Shown here: in pieces, positions 32,209 to 44,761 of the stretch
How the letters are laid out: every line of letters begins with the position of its first letter
Numbering within the stretch: position 1 is the stretch's first letter
Assembly: GCF_963678635.1 (NCBI RefSeq)
Contig: NC_087064.1
Span: 8,281,671-8,345,670 of the forward strand
DNA length: 64,000 nt
Reading direction: 5' to 3'
Source: Symsagittifera roscoffensis
Taxonomy: Eukaryota; Xenacoelomorpha; Acoela; Convolutidae
Notes under the pieces: generated by a model
Told to the model about the DNA's origin: nothing
The model's input: the letters and a program-made list of their open reading frames with translations, nothing else
Database searches by the model: none
Position numbers and translations under genes: made by a program

Positions 32209-33199
32209 CACTTGGCCCAGAGGTCACGTGGTTGTCTCTGTACCTTAAGATGTCGATTTCTAGTACCGGCCGAACCTTTTTTTTCAGTATGTATGAAATT
32301 ATATTTAATTTTTCATGGAAAATTGAATGGTCGACTTTTGTTTTTAGCTTATGTTTTGTCAGCTTATTTGCCACATAATTTAATATTTTTGAGCGGTTTA
32401 CAATAGCAGTCGTAGATGCAAGTGTTTTTGATGTATTCGTGTAATTTATTAAATTGATAGTCCTGACTTTGTATAAACTTTTTTCGCTCAAAAGCTTCAA
32501 TCGGCCTTAATGTTTTCAGCATAGGTTTTATTGGCTTAGTTACATTACTAGAGGCACTTAGCATAGTAGTAAGGCCTTCACTTTGAAATCTTAGGATCGT
32601 GTGTTCGATCCCCTGCCATGACAATGATAGTGTGTGGGAGGACGAGCTCTCACTTGACCTCTAGCTTCAGGTCTAAGACAACCTGACCAATATCGGCTGC
32701 AATAGTGTTAGTACGTGAAAGCTTTGGACGCAAAAGATGGCTTTGAGTCGCAAAAAGAGCTTCGTTCAGTAAAATACCACAGTCTGGAGTGTGTGGAGAC
32801 AATAGAATTGGACTATCCTCGACAGAACTATAAAGGCTTACTGATAGCTCCTCTGCGGTTCGCAGGAACCATATTATTATTATAATTTGATTCGCTTCAA
32901 GGGAAAAAATGATTGGTTAAAATAAATCAGTTAGTGGTCCTGAAGCAGTTCACAGTTTAACATTTTAATTGCTCAAAAACAAAATCATTGTCGGCTTAGT
33001 AGTCGCTAGTAAAAAAAAGTATTTTCAAATAATGTTGTTGTTGTTGTGTTTTTTGAATATTTTTTCTGATATTTTTTCGTTTTTTCCAAAATATTTCTTT
33101 TTCGATTTATTATTCTTGACTCATTTTATATTCGCTAGCTTGCAATTCTGTGCTTGCGTTAAAACGCAAGTGGTACGAAGCTCCACTTCACTCTGTATT
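32209..33199 (+). repeat. Long tRNA-headed element, copy e, with nested SINE
   Basis: Head CACTTGGCCCAGAGGTCACG, end module AAACGCAAGTGGTACGAAGC. A different SINE at 32547-32886 interrupts it; without that insertion the length is close to the uninterrupted copies. Confidence 0.6.
32547..32886 (+). mobile_element. tRNA-derived SINE with ATT-repeat tail
   Basis: A-box-like TTAGCATAGTAGTAAGGC, B-box GTGTTCGATCCCCTGCC at 32602-32618, a body of about 230 bases unlike the other families, and a 3' end ATATTATTATTATAA. The short tandem trinucleotide tail is typical of SINEs and other LINE-mobilised elements. Confidence 0.65.
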
Positions 33200-33229
33200 A
33201 TAATAGTTTTTCAAAATTTCCTTCCGATC

Positions 33230-34275
33230 GCAAATATTGGAAAAACTCTTTCCAAATTTCATTCCGATCACAAAGTTCGGAAAACGTTTTTTCCCCTACT
33301 TTTCCGTCTTGCAATTTTTTCCCGTAATCAAATTTTCTTAGTAAGGTTAATTTTCCTCTTTACATAATTATTGAACTTTGACAACTTCAAGGTTCATAAC
33401 CATTTTGCCTCTAGGAAAGGCGGTAGCTTTTGTACACTAAGTCTGGGGTCGACTCCCGGCAGGATCTTGTATTTTTTCAGTATGTGTAAAATTGAAAAAA
33501 AAATCCGGGAAAAAACGAATCGCAAGATTGAGGTGCAAACTCTACATGTCTAGTGTGGAAAAGAGTCCATGCTTGAGGCAAAAAAAAATTAATGAGTAAA
33601 ATTCCACTCAGAAGCTGATTTTTTTTTCTTAAATTTTTTCTTTTCTGAGAAGAATTTAATTATCGGACTATTGTTTATCTGCTTACTTTTTGTCAATTAA
33701 GTTCAGAAATTATGAAAATTTATTCTGGTTGAAGCAAAGATGGCTGGAAATGAAAGCTTCTTTCCGTTCCTACAAGCTGTTGTTTCGTTCCTGTAATATG
33801 TGTATTTGCTCTAGTTTTGTTTAATTGTATATTTTTATTTGGCATAACTTTTGGTTTTTGTATAATTGGCATCACGTTGTTTGTTGGTCAAAATATTAAT
33901 TGGGTTTAAATAATTTGTCGAATGTGATATCAACTTTCTCACCTTATATTGCGTCACGTAACGGAAAAAATATGGTTTTACTTTTTTTTGCAACCTTTGG
34001 AAGGGGGAAATCTTCAATTTGCAAATTTTGAAGCTGAAAAAAATAATGAAAAGACAATTTATCAGGAAAATTTGTCGGCCTAACTGACGCTCAAATTTTT
34101 TCTGGATGCATATTTTTGCTATCGATTTGTAATTTCCTCAAATTCAAGATCGGCTGAGAAAAATTTTGTGTTGATATAGTTTTTAATGTATACTTTTTCC
34201 GACTTATTGGCATCCGCCTCATTTTCTATATTTGAGTTGTACCGCAACAGGTGCGAAGCTCTGATTCACCTCTTT
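33230..34275 (+). repeat. Long tRNA-headed element, copy f
   Basis: 5' part with TTTTTCCCGTAATCAAATTT near 33318; head at 33399 with GGGGTCGACTCCCGGC as B box; end ACCGCAACAGGTGCGAAGCT. Third consecutive copy in the same orientation after d and e. Confidence 0.55.
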
Positions 34276-36313
34276 AACTTATTAAATCGGCTTAATTCTT
34301 CAGAAAGGCTTGTTTGAATCATTTGATTTTTCGAAAATGGCTAGTTGCTCTATTAAAGTATATACGTAGCTGTGAAGATCCGCTTTTCCTCTCTGTGAAA
34401 GTTTTTGACAGTTGCATTAGATGTTTGAAAATTTATTGTCTAATTGAGCAATTTCGTTCAAGTTTTTTTTTGATGGGTCACAAGTTTCTTAACTTAAATG
34501 GAAAATTTATCCTCAAAATTTTTAACACTTTCGAGAAGAAACTGAAAAAGGAAAACTAGTTGTGGAAAATGAAGCAGAATATTTTGATATCAAATTTCAA
34601 ACTAGTGTTTTGATGATATATACTCATTCGAAGTCTTTTGAGCATAAATTTTCAATTTTTTTCCATAATTTTTGGATTGAACTTTTCTCCACCTAGTTTT
34701 TCCTAAATTTGAGGATCATGAGCTTCATAGAAGTTTCTTGGAAGAACCTCATTTTCTTATAATGGTTGTTTTGAATCTCTTACTTTTCCTATTGCTGTTT
34801 TCAATTTCCTTTTAAAATCTCAGGATCTGGTAAAATCAGAGGCTATGAATTTGGGACTGAATTAAGTCTGAAGTCTCACAAGGGGAAGCGGATTTAGGGG
34901 CAATCAAAGTTTCAATGTGGACATATTGTTTCGATTCTTGGATACGTTGCACTCGGAGAGACTGATCTGCTAGAATAATTTACGATTTGTAAAAACTTCA
35001 TAATCAATTTGGGTTTTCGGACGTTTTCAATAATCTATCCTAATGGTGCTTTAGTTGTGATTGCCTCTTACAAAGAAGAAGGGGACGGAAAAAATTTAAG
35101 AGATTTCATTCGCTTAGGTTAATTACTACTGCCCGACTTATTGTTTTATGAAATTTGAAGTAACATTTAACAGCGCATTGCACCAATTATTTGTAAAAGT
35201 ACTTTTTAACAGTAATTCCTCAAAAATTCTTGACTTCTGAAGAGCTTAAAAAGAAGAAAAAAAACGACTTTCACTAATTAATTTTGTTTATAGATGACTT
35301 TGAAAAAGTCGAAACTTTTTGCTTTTGATTTGTGTAAACCGGTTGATTTTCTGCTAACTACTACATGAAAAGTCGATATACGGTCTCTTTCATGTAAAGC
35401 AAACCTGTTTTGGCTGTTAGACCAAACGGTGTAAATCAATTTAAGACACTTTAAACATATAGTTAATTTTAAGATAAACTGGAAGTTGAGCTTCATTTCG
35501 AACATTTCCTTCAGTGTTATTCGCAAGATTAACGATCACGCTTCAACGTATTTTCTGTTAAATGATCTTGGTAATTGCTTTATCTGAAACAAGAAAAAGA
35601 TAGGAAACTTTTTCAAACTTCAAATGACGCAGAATATTTTATGGTTTTGAATCGCTTTTAGTTGTTTCGAGTTGCAATAAAATATGAATTTGTTGGCCCG
35701 TATAAAAAATTTCTACCGGATTTAAGGAGAGGGGTAGGGACGCCTTTTTCTCAGAGACTTGACTCCCTTCCGGCCCAAAAGTACTTTTTTGGCTGACCGA
35801 ACCTAACATTTTCTAAAAGCGCCCTTGACGCCAATTTTTACTAATTTTGAGGAGCGCGCATTTTTATGAATAACCACCCCCCCCCCCCCATCTCGCCCAA
35901 ATCCGCCCGTAAACAACCAACCCCTCCCTATAATTAAGCAGCAAAGCATCATGCAAAACGCTGAATTTTGATCGGCTAAACAAGAAAGGTTTTGACCAGT
36001 AGAATGAGCTCTTTTTAAACTGATTTAGGGGAGATTTTTCACTTGGTCCCAGTTGTTCTTCAGAGATCAAGAGATTCTTCAGAGATTTTGAATATTACTT
36101 GTTGCAACAAATTTAGACCGAAGAAAATTCAGATTGCATTATAAAAGGAAAATCACATTTCACTTATAGTTTGTAAAATGTTTATTTAAGATAAATTTTA
36201 AAACAATTCCTTTAAAAAGCTAAAAATTAGAAATAATCAACCCCTCCAAAACAGGAAAAACAATCGATTATCTGATTATTTTTGATTTTATATTCACAAC
36301 TTCTTGTCATTAT

Positions 36314-36500
36314 AGTCCGAAAACTGAACAGTATCGTCTGTTGGTTCAATTATCTGAGATTTTACCGGTTTTGATAGTCCGAAAACTGAACATTATTGTC
36401 TGTTGATTCAATTATCTGAGATTTTACCGGTTTTGATAGTCCGAAAACTGAAACATTATCGTCTGTTGATTGAATTATCTTAGATTTTACCGGTTTCGAA
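36314..36500. repeat. 62-bp minisatellite, three copies
   Basis: The unit starts ATAGTCCGAAAACTGAACAG and ends GATTTTACCGGTTTTG. The same block is in unit 2; units 3 and 4 have two copies. Confidence 0.85.
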
Positions 36501-37110
36501 TTTGTTGATTAAATTATCCTATTTAACCGGTTTGTGTTTTTTTTCTGCTTGTGCTTTACCCATGGAGCAAAAAGAGAACCGCTATCCAAACTGAGCAATA
36601 ACTATAACTCATAACTGAGTGTTCCCGGGTTGACCTCCATAAACCGAAAATGCTAATCATACAATTTCATACACTTAGTCTATGGAAAAATGCTAGTCAT
36701 ACAAATTTCATGCATTTTTGCGAAATGAGTTTAATCGAATTTTAAAGGTATTTTATAGTTGTTTTGCTATCGAAATTGGTGTCTCTTCATAAAAAAAGGA
36801 AAAAAATGGTATGAAAAAAAAATGCTAACCATACAATTTCCATATATGGTTAAGTTGATTGTAATTTGATTTTAATAAAAAGGTGCAACAACCATAGTTG
36901 GCTTTGAAAAGCAATTCAACAGTGATTTGATTATGATGGACAGAATATAAACACAACTGAGTGTCAACATTTTTTAAAAATCAATCAAATTTGCAGTCCA
37001 TTAAATTTTCTATGGGGGGGAGGGGTTTCAGGATTAATATTTTTTGAGCAATGAATATTATTCGAGCAATTAATATTTTTGGATTTCCGTTCGGCGTATA
37101 AAACACTTTT

Positions 37111-37640
37111 TGTTCCGCCGACTTTCGATACGAAAGTAACGGAATATTTGTGCTTGGGTTGGTTTCTTTTTCTTCAGACAGATTTCGACTTTTTAACTAG
37201 CGATTTTTGACAGAATTTTTTTTATATCATTCAAAAGGTTTTGTTGTCCTGAGCTTTAATTTGAAAAGATATTTCACCTCTGATCATTTTTCGTAAAGTT
37301 GTGAGGGTTTAAAGATTGCCATTTTGACCAATTTGGGACAATTAACGCGCGATATATTTTGCGCTATTAACGCGTAAGCGGAGTTTTAATCCGTCTCAGA
37401 AATCGTTCCAAATTGGTTGAACGAAATTTATTTGCCATAATTGTTTGTTACAACGAGCGAAATCTATCCCTTTGTACTTTGTATGGATTGTGGGGGGTTG
37501 ATTTTCAAAAAAAAATTCAAATTAAAAAAAATTCATTTTATTTTACTTCATTTAATTTTTTTAATGTTATTGCTGCTCCATAAACCTTAAAACGGCAGTC
37601 GGAACATTCAGGGCTTCGCCCTGATACGAGCAGTCTTGTT
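37111..37640 (+). repeat. Family H element, array copy
   Basis: Hairpin 1 ACTTTCGATACGAAAGT near the left end, hairpin 2 region ACGCGCGATATATTTTGCGC followed by TATTAACGCG in the middle, and hairpin 3 CAGGGCTTCGCCCTG followed by ATACGAGCAGTCTTG at the right end. Non-coding. Confidence 0.8.
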
Positions 37641-38390
37641 TAAATTTAAAATTGTTTTTTTTTCCGAAGTTTAGTACTAAAACTTTTTCCTGATTATTTA
37701 GCTGCTGCCTGGTTTGACAAAAAATGCTTTTCACAGAAAGAGTTTGTATGAAAATAGCAAACTAGCATTTTTCGAATAATGGAACGTTATTACTCGCCTT
37801 TTTTCATTAATGATATTTAACAAATAGAAATTTTTCAGTAAATTGAACTGATTGACAAGAGTTTTTCCCGTAGATTGAAAAAATTTTTTGTTTTCGCTTC
37901 ATATTTTTTTGACAAAAAACGCAAAAACCAAAATTTTTTCAGATGATAGAATCAAAATAATGAACGGCAAAAACATCACAGATTATTTTACGTGTTAAGA
38001 TATACCTAGTAATTTAACTATTGATTTTCAAACGGTGTTTTTCGAAAAAAAAACAATTTTTTTGTAATGGTTAGGAGGCCTTTTTATTCCCTGTTTTTTG
38101 GCAAGGTTTAGTTTTAGATGTTAATTGGAATTTTTTAATTTGTGCGGTTTTTTGTTCCAATCAAAAGAGATCTTGTCCTTCAAAGTTCAATACGAAGAAA
38201 CCGTTGATTATTATTCCGACTTTCGATACAAAAGTAACGGAATATTTGTGCTCGGGGTGGGTTTTTTTTTCTTCAGACAAATTTTGAATTTTTAACTAGC
38301 CATTTTTGGCGGAATTTTAAAATATCATTCGAAAGCTTTTGTTGTCCTGAGCCTAAATTTGAAAAGATATTTTACCTGTGATAATTTTTT

Positions 38391-41300
38391 GGTTGTTTTG
38401 AATCTCTTACTTTTCCTATTGCTGTTTTCAATTTCCTTTTAAAATCTCAGGATCTGGTCAAATCAGAGGCTATGAATTTGGGACTGAATTAAGTCTGAAG
38501 TCTCACAAGGGGAAGCGGATTTAGGGGCAATCAAAGTTTCAATGTGGACATGTTGTTTCGATTCTTGGATACGTTGCACTCGGAGAGACTGATCTACTAG
38601 AATAATTTACGATTTGTAAAAACTTCATAATCAATTTGGGTTTTCGGAGGTTTTCAATAATCTACCCTAATGGTGCTTCAGTTGTGATTGCTTCTTACAA
38701 AGAAAAAGTGGACGGATAAAACTTGAGAGATTTCATTCGCTCAGGTTAATTACTACTGACCGATTTATTGTTTTATGAAATTTGAAGTAACATTTAACAG
38801 CGCATTACACCAATTATTTGTAAAAGTACTTTTTAACAGTAATTCCTCAAAAATTCTTGACTTCTGAAGAGCTTAAAAAAAGAAAAAAAAACGACTTTCA
38901 CTGATTAATTTATTAATTTTGTTTATAGGTGACTTTGAAAAAGTCGAAACTTTTTGCTTTTGATTTGCGTAAACCGGTTGATTTTCTGCTAACTACTACA
39001 TGAAAAATCGATACACGGTCTCTTTCCTGTTATGCAAACCTGTTTTGGCTGTTAAACCAAACGGTGTAAATCAATTTAAGACACTTTAAACATATAAATA
39101 ATTTTAAAATAAACTTGAAGTTGAGCTTCATTTCGAACATTTCCTTCAGTGTTATCCGCAAGATTAACGATCACGCTTCAAAATATTTTCTGTTAAATGA
39201 TCTTGGTAATTGCTTTATCTGAAACAATAAAAAGATAGGAAAGTTATTCAAACTTCAAATGAGGCAGAATATTTTATGGTTTTGAATCGCTTATAGTTGT
39301 TTCGAGCTGCAATAAAATATTACTTTGTTGGCCCGTATCAAAAAATTGTCCCGGATTTGGGGAGAGGGGGTTGGGACGCCTTTTTCTCAGAGACTTGACT
39401 CCCTTCCGGCCCAAAAGTACTTTTTTGGCTGACCGACCCTAACATTTTCTAAAAGAGCCCTTGACGCCAATTTTTACTAATTTTGAGGAGCGCGCGCCGA
39501 CATTTCTATGAAAAACAACCCCCCCCCATCTCGCCCAAATCCACCCGTAAACAACCAACCCCTCCCTATAATTAGGCAGCAAAGCATCATGCAAAACGCT
39601 GAATTTTGATCGGCTAAACAAGAAAGGTTTTGACCAGTAGAATGAGCTCTTTTTAAACTGATTTAGGGGAGATTTTTCACTTGGTCCCAGTTGTTCTTCA
39701 GAGATCAAGAGATTCTTCAGAGATTTTGAATATTACTTGTTGCAACAAATTTAGACCGAAGAAAATTCAGATTGCATTATAAAAGGAAAATCACATTTCA
39801 CTTATAGTTTGTAAAATGTTTATTTAAGATAAATTTTAAAACAATTCCTTTAAAAAGCTAAAAATTAGAAATAATCAACCCCTCCAAAACAGGAAAAACA
39901 ATCGATTATCTGATTATTTTTGATTTTATATTCACAACTTCTTGTCATTATAGTCCGAAAACTGAACAGTATCGTCTGTTGGTTCAATTATCTGAGATTT
40001 TACCGGTTTTGATAGTCCGAAAACTGAACATTATTGTCTGTTGATTCAATTATCTGAGATTTTACCGGTTTTGATAGTCCGAAAACTGAAACATTATCGT
40101 CTGTTGATTGAATTATCTTAGATTTTACCGGTTTCGAATTTGTTGATTAAATTATCCTATTTAACCGGTTTGTGTTTTTTTTCTGCTTGTGCTTTACCCA
40201 TGGAGCAAAAAGAGAACCGCTATCCAAACTGAGCAATAACTATAACTCATAACTGAGTGTTCCCGGGTTGACCTCCATAAACCGAAAATGCTAATCATAC
40301 AATTTCATACACTTAGTCTATGGAAAAATGCTAGTCATACAAATTTCATGCATTTTTGCGAAATGAGTTTAATCGAATTTTAAAGGTATTTTATAGTTGT
40401 TTTGCTATCGAAATTGGTGTCTCTTCATAAAAAAAGGAAAAAAATGGTATGAAAAAAAAATGCTAACCATACAATTTCCATATATGGTTAGGTTGATTGT
40501 AATTTGATTTTAATAAAAAGGTGCAACAACCATAGTTGGCTTTGAAAAGCAATTCAACAGTGATTTGATTATGATGGACAGAATATAAACACAACTGAGT
40601 GTCAACATTTTTTAAAAATCAATCAAATTTGCAGTCCACTAAATTTTCTATGGGGGGAGGGGTTTCAGGATTAATATTTTTTGAGCAATGAATATTATTC
40701 GAGCAATTAATATTTTTGGATTTCCGTTCGGCGTATAAAACACTTTTTGTTCCGACTTTCGATACGAAAGTAACGGAATATTTGTGCTTGGGTTGGTTTC
40801 TTTTTCTTCAGACAGATTTCGACTTTTTAACTAGCGATTTTTGACAGAATTTTTTTTATATCATTCAAAAGGTTTTGTTGTCCTGAGCTTTAATTTGAAA
40901 AGATATTTCACCTCTGATCATTTTTCGTAAAGTTGTGAGGGTTTAAAGATTGCCATTTTGACCAATTTGGGACAATTAACGCGCGATATATTTTGCGCTA
41001 TTAACGCGTAAGCGGAGTTTTAATCCGTCTCAGAAATCGTTCCAAATTGGTTGAACGAAATTTATTTGCCATAATTGTTTGTTACAAGGAGCGAAATCTA
41101 TCCCTTTGTACTTTGTATGGATTGTGGGGGGTTGATTTTCAAAAAAAAATTCAAATTAAAAAAAATTCATTTTATTTTACTTCATTTAATTTTTTTAATG
41201 TTATTGCTGCTCCATAAACCTTAAAACGGCAGTCGGAACATTCAGGGCTTCGCCCTGATACGAGCAGTCTTGTTTAAATTTAAAATTGTTTTTTTTTTCC

Positions 41301-42028
41301 GAAGTTTAGTACTAAAACTTTTTCCTGATTATTTAGCTGCTGCCGGGTTTGACAAAAAATGCTTTTCACAGAAAGAGTTTGTATGAAAATAGCAAACTAG
41401 CATTTTTCGAATAATGGAACGTTATCACTCGCCTTTTTTCATTAATGATATTTAACAAATAGAAATTTTTCAGTAAATTGAACTGATTGACAAGAGTTTT
41501 TCCCGTAGATTGAAAAAATTTTTTGTTTTCGCTTCATATTTTTTTGACAAGAAACGCAAAAACCAAAATTTTTTCAGATGATAGAATCAAAATAATGAAC
41601 GGCAAAAACATCACAGATTATTTTACGTGTTAAGATATACCTAGTAATTTAACTATTGATTTTCAAACGGTGTTTTTCGAAAAAAAAAAAACAATTTTTT
41701 TGTAATGGTTAGGAGGCCTTTTTATTCCCTGTTTTTTGGCAAGGTTTAGTTTTAGATGTTAATTGGAATTTTTTAATTTGTGCGGTTTTTTGTTCCAATC
41801 AAAAGAGATCTTGTCCTTCAAAGTTCAATACGAAGAAACCGTTGATTATTATTCCGACTTTCGATACAAAAGTAACGGAATATTTGTGCTCGGGGTGGGT
41901 TTTTTTTTCTTCAGACAAATTTTGAATTTTTAACTAGCCATTTTTGGCGGAATTTTAAAATATCATTCGAAAGCTTTTGTTGTCCTGAGCCTAAATTTGA
42001 AAAGATATTTTACCTGTGATAATTTTTT
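38391..42028. repeat. Array unit 2
   Basis: First 1.2 kb nearly identical to unit 3, remainder nearly identical to unit 1. Family P at 39352-39548, minisatellite at 39952-40135, family H at 40748-41272 and truncated at 41851-42028. Confidence 0.85.
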
Positions 42029-44761
42029 GGTTGTTTTGAATCTCTTACTTTTCCTATTGCTGTTTTCAATTTCCTTTTAAAATCTCAGGATCTGGTCAAA
42101 TCAGAGGCTATGAATTTGGGACTGAATTAAGTCTGAAGTCTCACAAGGGGAAGCGGATTTAGGGGCAATCAAAGTTTCAATGTGGACATGTTGTTTCGAT
42201 TCTTGGATACGTTGCACTCGGAGAGACTGAACTACTAGAATAATTTACGATTTGTAAAAACTTCATAATCAATTTGGGTTTTCGGAGGTTTTCAATAATC
42301 TACCCTAATGGTGCTTCAGTTGTGATTGCTTCTTACAAAGAAAAAGTGGACGGATAAAACTTGAGAGATTTCATTCGCTCAGGTTAATTACTACTGACCG
42401 ATTTATTGTTTTATGAAATTTGAAGTAACATTTAACAGCGCATTACACCAATTATTTGTAAAAGTACTTTTTAACAGTAATTCCTCAAAAATTCTTGACT
42501 TCTGAAGAGCTTAAAAAAAGAAAAAAAAACGACTTTCACTGATTAATTTATTAATTTTGTTTATAGGTGACTTTGAAAAAGTCGAAACTTTTTGCTTTTG
42601 ATTTGCGTAAACCGGTTGATTTTCTGCTAACTACTACATGAAAAATCGATACACGGTCTCTTTCCTGTTATGCAAACCTGTTTTGGCTGTTAAACCAAAC
42701 GGTGTAAATCAATTTAAGACACTTTAAACATATAAATAATTTTAAAATAAACTTGAAGTTGAGCTTCATTTCGAACATTTCCTTCAGTGTTATCCGCGAG
42801 AATAACGATCACGCTTCAAAATATTTTCTGTTAAATGATCTTGGTAATTGCTTTATCTGAAACAATAAAAAGATAGGAAAGTTATTCAAACTTCAAATGA
42901 GGCAGAATATTTTATGGTTTTGAATCGCTTATAGTTGTTTCGAGCTGCAATAAAATATTACTTTGTTGGCCCGTATCAAAAAATTGTCCCGGATTTGGGG
43001 AGAGGGGGTTGGGACGCCTTTTTCTCAGAGACTTGACTCCCTTCCGGCCCAAAAGTACTTTTTTGGCTGACCGACCCTAACATTTTCTAAAAGAGCCCTT
43101 GACGCCAATTTTTACTAATTTTGAGGAGCGCGCGCCGACATTTCTATGAAAAACCACCCCCCCCCCCATCTCGCCCAAATCCACCCGTAAACAACCAACC
43201 CCTCCCTATAATTAGGCAGCAAAGCATCATGCAAAACGCTGAATTTTGATCGGCTGAACAAGAAAGGTTTTGACCAGTAGAATTAGCTCTTTTTAAACTG
43301 ATCTAGGGGAGATTTTTCACTTGGTCCCAGTTGTTCTTCAGCAATAAAAAACTTGATTTAGAATATTACTTGTTGAAACAAGTTTAGACCGAAGAAAATT
43401 CATTTTAAAAGGAAAATCACATTTCACTTATAGTTTTTAAAATGTTTATTTAAGATAAGTTTGAAAACAATTCCTTTAAATACCTAAAATTAGAAATAAT
43501 CAACCCCTCCAAAACGGGAAAAACAATCGATTATCTGATTATTTTTGATTTTTTAATCACAACTTCTTGTCATTATAGTCCAAAAACTGAACATTATTGT
43601 CTGTTGATTCAATTATCTGAGATTTTACCGGTTTGGATAGTCCGAAAACTTAAACATTATCGTCTATTGATTGAATTATCTTAGATTTTACCGGTTTCGA
43701 ATTTGTTGATTAAATTATCCTATTTAACCGGTTTGTGTTTTTTTCTGCTTGTGCTTTACCCATGGAGCAAAAAACAGAACCCCTATCCAAACTGAGCAAT
43801 AACTATAACTCATAACTGAGTGTTGTTAAGTTGATTGTAATTTGGTTTTAATAAAAAGGTGCAACAACCATAATTGGCTCTGAAAAGCAATTCAACAGTG
43901 ATTTGATTATGATGGACAGAATATAAACACAACTGAGTGTCAACATTTTTTAAAAATCAATCAAATTTGCAATCCACTAAATTTTCTATGGGGGGAGGGG
44001 TTTCAGGATTAATATTTTTTGAACAATGAATATTATTCGAGCAATTAATATTTTTGGATTTCCGTTCGGCGTATAAAACACTTTTTGTTCCGACTTTTGA
44101 TACGAAAGTAACGGAATATTTGTGCTCGGGTGGGTTTTTTTTTCATCAGACAAATTTCGACTTTTTAACTAGCGATTTTTGACAGAATTTTTTTTAATCA
44201 TTCAAAAGGTATTGTTGTCCTGAGCTTTAATTTGAAAAGATATTTCACCTCTGATCATTTTTCGTAAAGTTGTGAGGGTTTAAAAATTGCCATTTTGACC
44301 AATTTGGGACAATTAACGCGCGATCTATTTTGCGCTATTAATGCGTAAGCGGAGTTTTAATCCGTCTCAGAAATCGTTCCAAATTGGTTGAACGAAATTT
44401 ATTTGCCATAATTGATTTGTTACAAGGAGCAAAATCTATCCCTTTGTACTTTGTATGGATTGTGGGGGGTTGATTTTCAAAAAAAAATTCAAAAATTGGA
44501 ATTTTTTAATTTGTGCGGTTTTTTGTTCCAATCAAAAAAAATCTTGTCCTTCAAAGTTCAAAACGAAGAAACCGTTGATTATTGTTCCGACTTTCGATAC
44601 AAAAGTAACGGAATATTTGTGCTCGGGGTGGGTTTGTTTTTCTTCAGACAAATTTTGAATTTTTAACTAGCCATTTTTGGCGGAATTTTTAAATATCACT
44701 CGAAAGCTTTTGTTGTCCTGAGCCTAAACTTGAAAAGATATTTTACCTGTGATAATTTTTT
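42029..44761. repeat. Array unit 3 (internally deleted)
   Basis: About 900 bp shorter than units 1 and 2. It lacks one minisatellite copy, the stretch beginning with CCCGGGTTGACCTCCATAAA, and everything from within the first family H copy (broken near 44490) to the GAATTTTTTAATTTGTGCGG block. Confidence 0.85.

Larger units (their letters stand above)
34764..38390. repeat. Array unit 1
   Basis: Family P at 35716-35912, minisatellite at 36314-36500, family H at 37111-37640, truncated family H at 38213-38390. Its first part differs from unit 2 at several positions; its part after about 35940 is almost identical to unit 2. Confidence 0.85.

Noticed and set aside
37600-37640. Bacterial-type rho-independent terminator from the GC hairpin
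   Set aside because: The context is an animal repeat; the hairpin is a conserved end of family H and not downstream of a gene.
35864-39708. Repeated minus-strand ORFs in the array (68 and 89 codons)
   Set aside because: They cross the family P end and its C-run. They differ in frame after the homopolymer and are absent as ORFs in units 3 and 4, so they are not conserved as coding.
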